NCBI GenBank assembly: GCA_036771835.1
Contig: DAIPGN010000014.1
Location: 1 to 64,000 of the forward strand
Direction of reading: 5' to 3'
DNA length: 64,000 nucleotides
From: UBA4877 sp002399285
GTDB lineage: Bacteria > Bacillota > Thermoanaerobacteria > Thermoanaerobacterales > UBA4877
Below are positions 60,892 to 64,000 of this stretch, piece after piece. Below the pieces are notes generated by a model. The model was not told the origin of the DNA. It saw nothing but the letters and a program-made list of their open reading frames with translations, and did no database searches. The position numbers were made by a program, and so were the translations under genes. The stretch's first letter is position 1; each line of letters opens with the position of its first letter.

Positions 60892-61189
60892 GGAAAATGT
60901 TTTGCAGACGATATATAAATCCATAAGCGTGTGCGGACAGGGGAAGAGTCATAAAGAGGCTGTTACAGATGCATTCAATAATATAAAAGCCGCGGCATAT
61001 GAAGAAGCTCAAGGTTATCTGGTAGAACTTCATGTTACTGAATTTTATATTGAAAAGGAGGAAAAGAGTGAAACAATAAAGCGATTTCTTGGGTTGATAT
61101 TGCCTGTAACCTACGAGCATTATAACATCTCGGTCACGGCGAATACAGAAATAAAAATGATTTCTATTAGTCAAAAGGAGGAAAACTAA
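60881..61189 (+). CDS. DUF4312 family protein
   Basis: 102 residues starting at GTG 60881 inside the end of the SFCGS gene. It has the short alpha/beta make-up of DUF4312 (SISVCGQGKSHKEAVTDAFNNIK). No membrane segment. Function unknown; constant neighbour of the two membrane proteins that follow, possibly a cytoplasmic subunit. Confidence 0.7.
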   Translation: MENKENVLQTIYKSISVCGQGKSHKEAVTDAFNNIKAAAYEEAQGYLVELHVTEFYIEKEEKSETIKRFLGLILPVTYEHYNISVTANTEIKMISISQKEEN

Positions 61190-61190
61190 G

Positions 61191-61895
61191 ATGCTTGATT
61201 TGGTAATCAAGTCTTTGATAGTAGGAGCCTTGGCAGGCGGAGGCGTGGCCGGAGGGGCGGCCAGAATGTATCATGCTCCTGAAATTCAGGGTATGGGTTC
61301 ATTCAGAACGTTGGGAGAACTTAATGCCTGCGGAGGTGACCCACTGGCTCATTTTAGCTATGGTCTTGGTTTTGTATTCAGTTCGGCAGGCTCGGTAGTC
61401 GGGACCGGATCGCTAAGTTCCGACGTCTTACATCGTATTGTGCCCCAATGGTCAGCCGGCCTGACAAATTTAGTGGCAAAAGACAAAGAGGCTTCCAAGA
61501 ATCCGTATAAAATGATGCTGAGCGGTATTGCAGTAGGTGCGGTAATAGTTACGGCACTAAATACCATTGCAAGTCTGATACCTAAAACGATGTCTCTTAT
61601 TGCCGAAAAGGTGGTTTCACCGGCGGCGGATCTAATACTTTCTCCGATACTGCCCGTGGCCTTTTGGATTTCGGCTCTCAGTGCCGGAAAATGGCAGGGT
61701 ACCTTTGCAACCATATTCGGAGTTTTGGCTCAGTATATTATGGGCAATGCAACCCCCGGCTGTGTGCTTGGCATCCTCATAGGTCAAAGCGTTGCTGATG
61801 AAGGACTAAAAAGTAAAAGAAGTATGTTCACTATATTATTTACCGGCATAATGTTCTTGATCATTGCTTATTTCAGAGGGATAATTCATTTTTAA
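61191..61895 (+). CDS. DUF4311 family membrane protein
   Basis: 234 residues with about six membrane helices and a glycine-rich start (IVGALAGGGVAGGAARMYHAP). AAGGAGG upstream, one base after the DUF4312 stop. With the DUF4310 protein it is the only membrane component of the operon, so a transport role is likely but unproved. It is not a PTS EIIC that I recognise. Confidence 0.75.
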   Translation: MLDLVIKSLIVGALAGGGVAGGAARMYHAPEIQGMGSFRTLGELNACGGDPLAHFSYGLGFVFSSAGSVVGTGSLSSDVLHRIVPQWSAGLTNLVAKDKEASKNPYKMMLSGIAVGAVIVTALNTIASLIPKTMSLIAEKVVSPAADLILSPILPVAFWISALSAGKWQGTFATIFGVLAQYIMGNATPGCVLGILIGQSVADEGLKSKRSMFTILFTGIMFLIIAYFRGIIHF

Positions 61896-61997
61896 TAAAA
61901 CTTAAACAGGCAAATTATCATTAGTTTAAATTTTACATAATCAAATATGATTTTCACAGGTCTATATACGTATAAACATTATGGTAGGAGGATTAAA

Positions 61998-62684
61998 ATG
62001 GATTCTAACAAACAAGTCAAAAAAACTTCCATTGAAGCATTTATGCTTACGGAGCCTGCATTTTTAATTTGTATGGCTATGGCATGCTCAGGGGTCTTTG
62101 CGGGAACCTCTATATTTCTTCAATATAATACGGGCCACTTTTCGACGACTTCTGTTACGGTTATGTTGACTGAGGCGCTTAAAACAGGCAGCTATGCGGC
62201 ATTGATCGGATATACGGGAGGATTCCTTCTTGCCCGTATTCTCGAAGGACCCCTCGTAGGTATTTTGGATATAGGAGGGGCTATTATGACGGGAGTAGGT
62301 GCGGGACTGCCGGCATTATTCCTGTCAATGGGTTATGATAAATTTGTTAAGAATTTTCCACTGAGTCTTTTGACGGGAGCGGTTATAGGACTTGTCATAG
62401 GTGGAATTATTCTTGTGGTACGTAAGCTTATGCCTGGTGGATACGGCTCAATGGGCACGGATATAATGGTCGGCGCAGGAAATATTGTAGGGGAGTGGTT
62501 CGGTCCAATTATTCTGATCATGGCGGCACAGTTTGACCTTTATGTAGGAATAGGCGCAATGATAGGCGCCGTTATATGCCATATAAAAAAATCACCGATT
62601 ATAGGAGGCGCTATTCTTGGAGCCATGATCTTCGGGTATGCCGCCTATCTCTTGGGTCTTACTACTCTAGGAATAGGAGCATGA
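61998..62684 (+). CDS. DUF4310 family membrane protein
   Basis: 228 residues with about six membrane helices and repeated glycine-rich loops (GGAIMTGVGAGLPALFLSMG, PGGYGSMGTDIMVGAGN). ATG 61998 follows TAGGAGGA. A 102-bp gap separates it from DUF4311. Probable partner of DUF4311 in a two-subunit membrane complex. Confidence 0.75.
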   Translation: MDSNKQVKKTSIEAFMLTEPAFLICMAMACSGVFAGTSIFLQYNTGHFSTTSVTVMLTEALKTGSYAALIGYTGGFLLARILEGPLVGILDIGGAIMTGVGAGLPALFLSMGYDKFVKNFPLSLLTGAVIGLVIGGIILVVRKLMPGGYGSMGTDIMVGAGNIVGEWFGPIILIMAAQFDLYVGIGAMIGAVICHIKKSPIIGGAILGAMIFGYAAYLLGLTTLGIGA

Positions 62685-62686
62685 AG

Positions 62687-63778
62687 ATGACAAATAAGTT
62701 AGAAGTAAAAGAAGTAATAAACTGTAGCGGAAGGATGACTTATTTGGGCTCGTCCACTCTTTCCGATGACGTCATCAAGGCGATGAACCATGGCGCCGTA
62801 AATTATTTTGACATGAATGAACTTATAAGGAAAGCGGGAAAGGCAATAGGTCAATATGCGGGCGCAGACGATGCATATATCACCTGCGGCGCATCCTCAG
62901 GGATGGTAATAGCCGTTGCGGCAGTCATCACAGAAGGAAATGCCTGCGAGATAAAAAGGGTACCCCATGTGTCAACCGAAAAAAATGCAATTCTAATACA
63001 AACCGGACACTGTATCGATTTTGGCGCGGAGATTACACAGATGATATCTTTGGGCGGAGGTAAAGCTACCGCCGTGGGCTCTGTCAACAAATGCGAGAAA
63101 GATCTGCTGGATGCATCGCTGTCGGAAAGAACAGCGGCGGTAGTTTATGTTAAGAGCCATCATGCGGTACAGGATGGAATGCTCTCTCTGACGGATGTTA
63201 TAAATTCAGCGGAATCAAAAGGCATACCCGTTATAGTTGACGCAGCCGCAGAGGAAGATTTTAAAAAATATATAGGAATGGGCGCCGATATGGCGATATA
63301 CAGCGGAGCAAAAGCATTCGGCGGTCCCACGTCGGGCTGCATAGTGGGCAAACAAAAATATATCGACTGGTGCTATGCGCAGGCCAAGGGGGTGGGGCGT
63401 CCCTTTAAGGTGGGCAAAGAAACTATCTTTGGCCTTTATGAAGCAATTTCGGAATATGCCGAGAAGCAGTCTGAAGCAAATGAGTGCGATTTATTTGTTC
63501 CAATCGAAAATTTTATTAAAAATATAGAAGGTATAAAGACATCCAGAATCCCAGATTCCATGGGACGCGATATTGTACGCTTAAGGATAGCAGTGGATAA
63601 AGACAAAGTAGGCAAGAGCGCTCAGGAAATAGCCCGGGAGCTTCAAAACGGTAATCCGGCTATTTATACAAGAAATCATCATGCTTCTTCGGGATACTTT
63701 GAATTTGACCCGAGACCGATGTTCGAGAGGGACTTGCCCATTATAATAAGAAAACTTGAAGAAATATTGGAGGGCTAA
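62687..63778 (+). CDS. SelA/DgaE-like PLP-dependent enzyme
   Basis: 363 residues, fold type I. INCSGRMTYLGSSTLSDDV resembles selenocysteine synthase-like proteins; the PLP lysine is in YSGAKAFGGPTSGCIVG. Relatives include D-glucosaminate-6-phosphate ammonia-lyase (DgaE). It would deaminate a phosphorylated amino sugar acid to a keto-deoxy acid, which the next gene could cleave. ATG 62687 has AGGAG seven bases upstream; ATG 62681 overlaps the preceding stop. Confidence 0.82.
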   Translation: MTNKLEVKEVINCSGRMTYLGSSTLSDDVIKAMNHGAVNYFDMNELIRKAGKAIGQYAGADDAYITCGASSGMVIAVAAVITEGNACEIKRVPHVSTEKNAILIQTGHCIDFGAEITQMISLGGGKATAVGSVNKCEKDLLDASLSERTAAVVYVKSHHAVQDGMLSLTDVINSAESKGIPVIVDAAAEEDFKKYIGMGADMAIYSGAKAFGGPTSGCIVGKQKYIDWCYAQAKGVGRPFKVGKETIFGLYEAISEYAEKQSEANECDLFVPIENFIKNIEGIKTSRIPDSMGRDIVRLRIAVDKDKVGKSAQEIARELQNGNPAIYTRNHHASSGYFEFDPRPMFERDLPIIIRKLEEILEG

Positions 63779-63780
63779 GT

Positions 63781-64000
63781 ATGAATTACTATAAAAATAG
63801 ACTATGTCTAAATTGTCTGGCGGCAGACATCGAAAATGCCTGCGAAATTTATAACGTAATGGATAAGAATACTTTGATAGGAATTCTCTCGTCAAATTAC
63901 TCGGATATTTACAGCGCTGTTACAGACATGGAGAAGTATCAGGCGGCTCTTGATAATAATATTTCCATAGCTTTGGGCGGGGGCAATCCCGCTCAAGGTC
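63781..64000 (+). CDS. KDGP-type aldolase, N-terminal part (runs off the window)
   Basis: 73 residues to the edge: NRLCLNCLAADIENACEIY and NISIALGGGNPAQ match the start of the DgaF-like KDGP aldolase family found after the SelA-like enzyme. It would split 2-keto-3-deoxy-6-phosphogluconate to pyruvate and glyceraldehyde 3-phosphate. GGAGGGC upstream. Confidence 0.7.
   Translation, partial: MNYYKNRLCLNCLAADIENACEIYNVMDKNTLIGILSSNYSDIYSAVTDMEKYQAALDNNISIALGGGNPAQG

Overview
The window is a 64-kb piece of a spore-forming, anaerobic Clostridia-type Firmicute. The evidence is a YyaC sporulation protease, the conserved rpsF-ssb-rpsR...gdpP-rplI-dnaB block, a complete wal (yyc) cell-wall operon, an SLH S-layer protein, an O2-type H-NOX chemoreceptor like that of Thermoanaerobacter relatives, and Firmicute regulator families (BglG/PRD, GntR, MarR). 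I cannot name the genus. The core DNA is GC-rich with GTG/TTG starts; two stretches, about 12.65-22.1 kb and 56.8-64 kb, are clearly more AT-rich and look like accessory DNA.

Layout. 0-12.1 kb: Crp regulator, yyaC, envelope protein, CvpA, YedF-DUF3343, a candidate structured RNA and DUF951, then rpsF-ssb-rpsR behind a promoter and an S6:S18-type leader, MazG-like, YybS-like (apparently frameshifted), gdpP, rplI, dnaB carrying a 139-residue mini-intein, a second Crp/Fnr gene and a ferritin-like protein. 12.1-22.1 kb: a truncated SIS isomerase at the composition boundary; a sigma-54 activator divergent from a mandelate-racemase-family enzyme and an amino-acid permease, with three palindromic enhancer sites and a -24/-12 promoter between; and a GntR-controlled alpha-glucoside PTS cluster (EIICB, GH4 6-phospho-glucosidase, EIIA). 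22.1-31 kb: H-NOX chemoreceptor, ROK kinase, HTH-PfkB kinase, SLH protein, FAD oxidoreductase, purA. 31-39.6 kb: MarR-controlled heterodimeric ABC exporter, lgt, M1 peptidase, DnaI- and DnaD-like replication proteins. 39.8-56.7 kb: LysM-G5-M23 peptidase, MA-type peptidase, walR-walK, a small exported protein, yycH, yycI, murA, walJ, htrA, sirtuin, a second two-component system, tex. 56.8-64 kb: a PRD-regulator operon with amidohydrolase, stand-alone PRD, SFCGS, DUF4312, DUF4311 and DUF4310 proteins, a SelA-like PLP enzyme and the start of a KDGP-type aldolase.

The most interesting signals are: (1) arrays of TGTAAH boxes at exact 11-bp spacing with the same 10-bp gap to the -10 element in front of both the SLH gene and the small exported gene behind walRK, a probable WalR regulon; (2) a family of 45-83-bp palindromic repeats placed right at gene ends; (3) a palindromic 9-mer GGCCWGGCC with 24 copies counted by eye, all in core genes and none in the AT-rich stretches; (4) the tiny DnaB intein; (5) a promoter-led multi-helix RNA before DUF951; (6) the sigma-54 module; (7) a phosphotransfer-regulated (PRD) catabolic operon that has membrane proteins of unknown function where a PTS permease would be expected. 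A 10-N assembly gap lies inside ssb.
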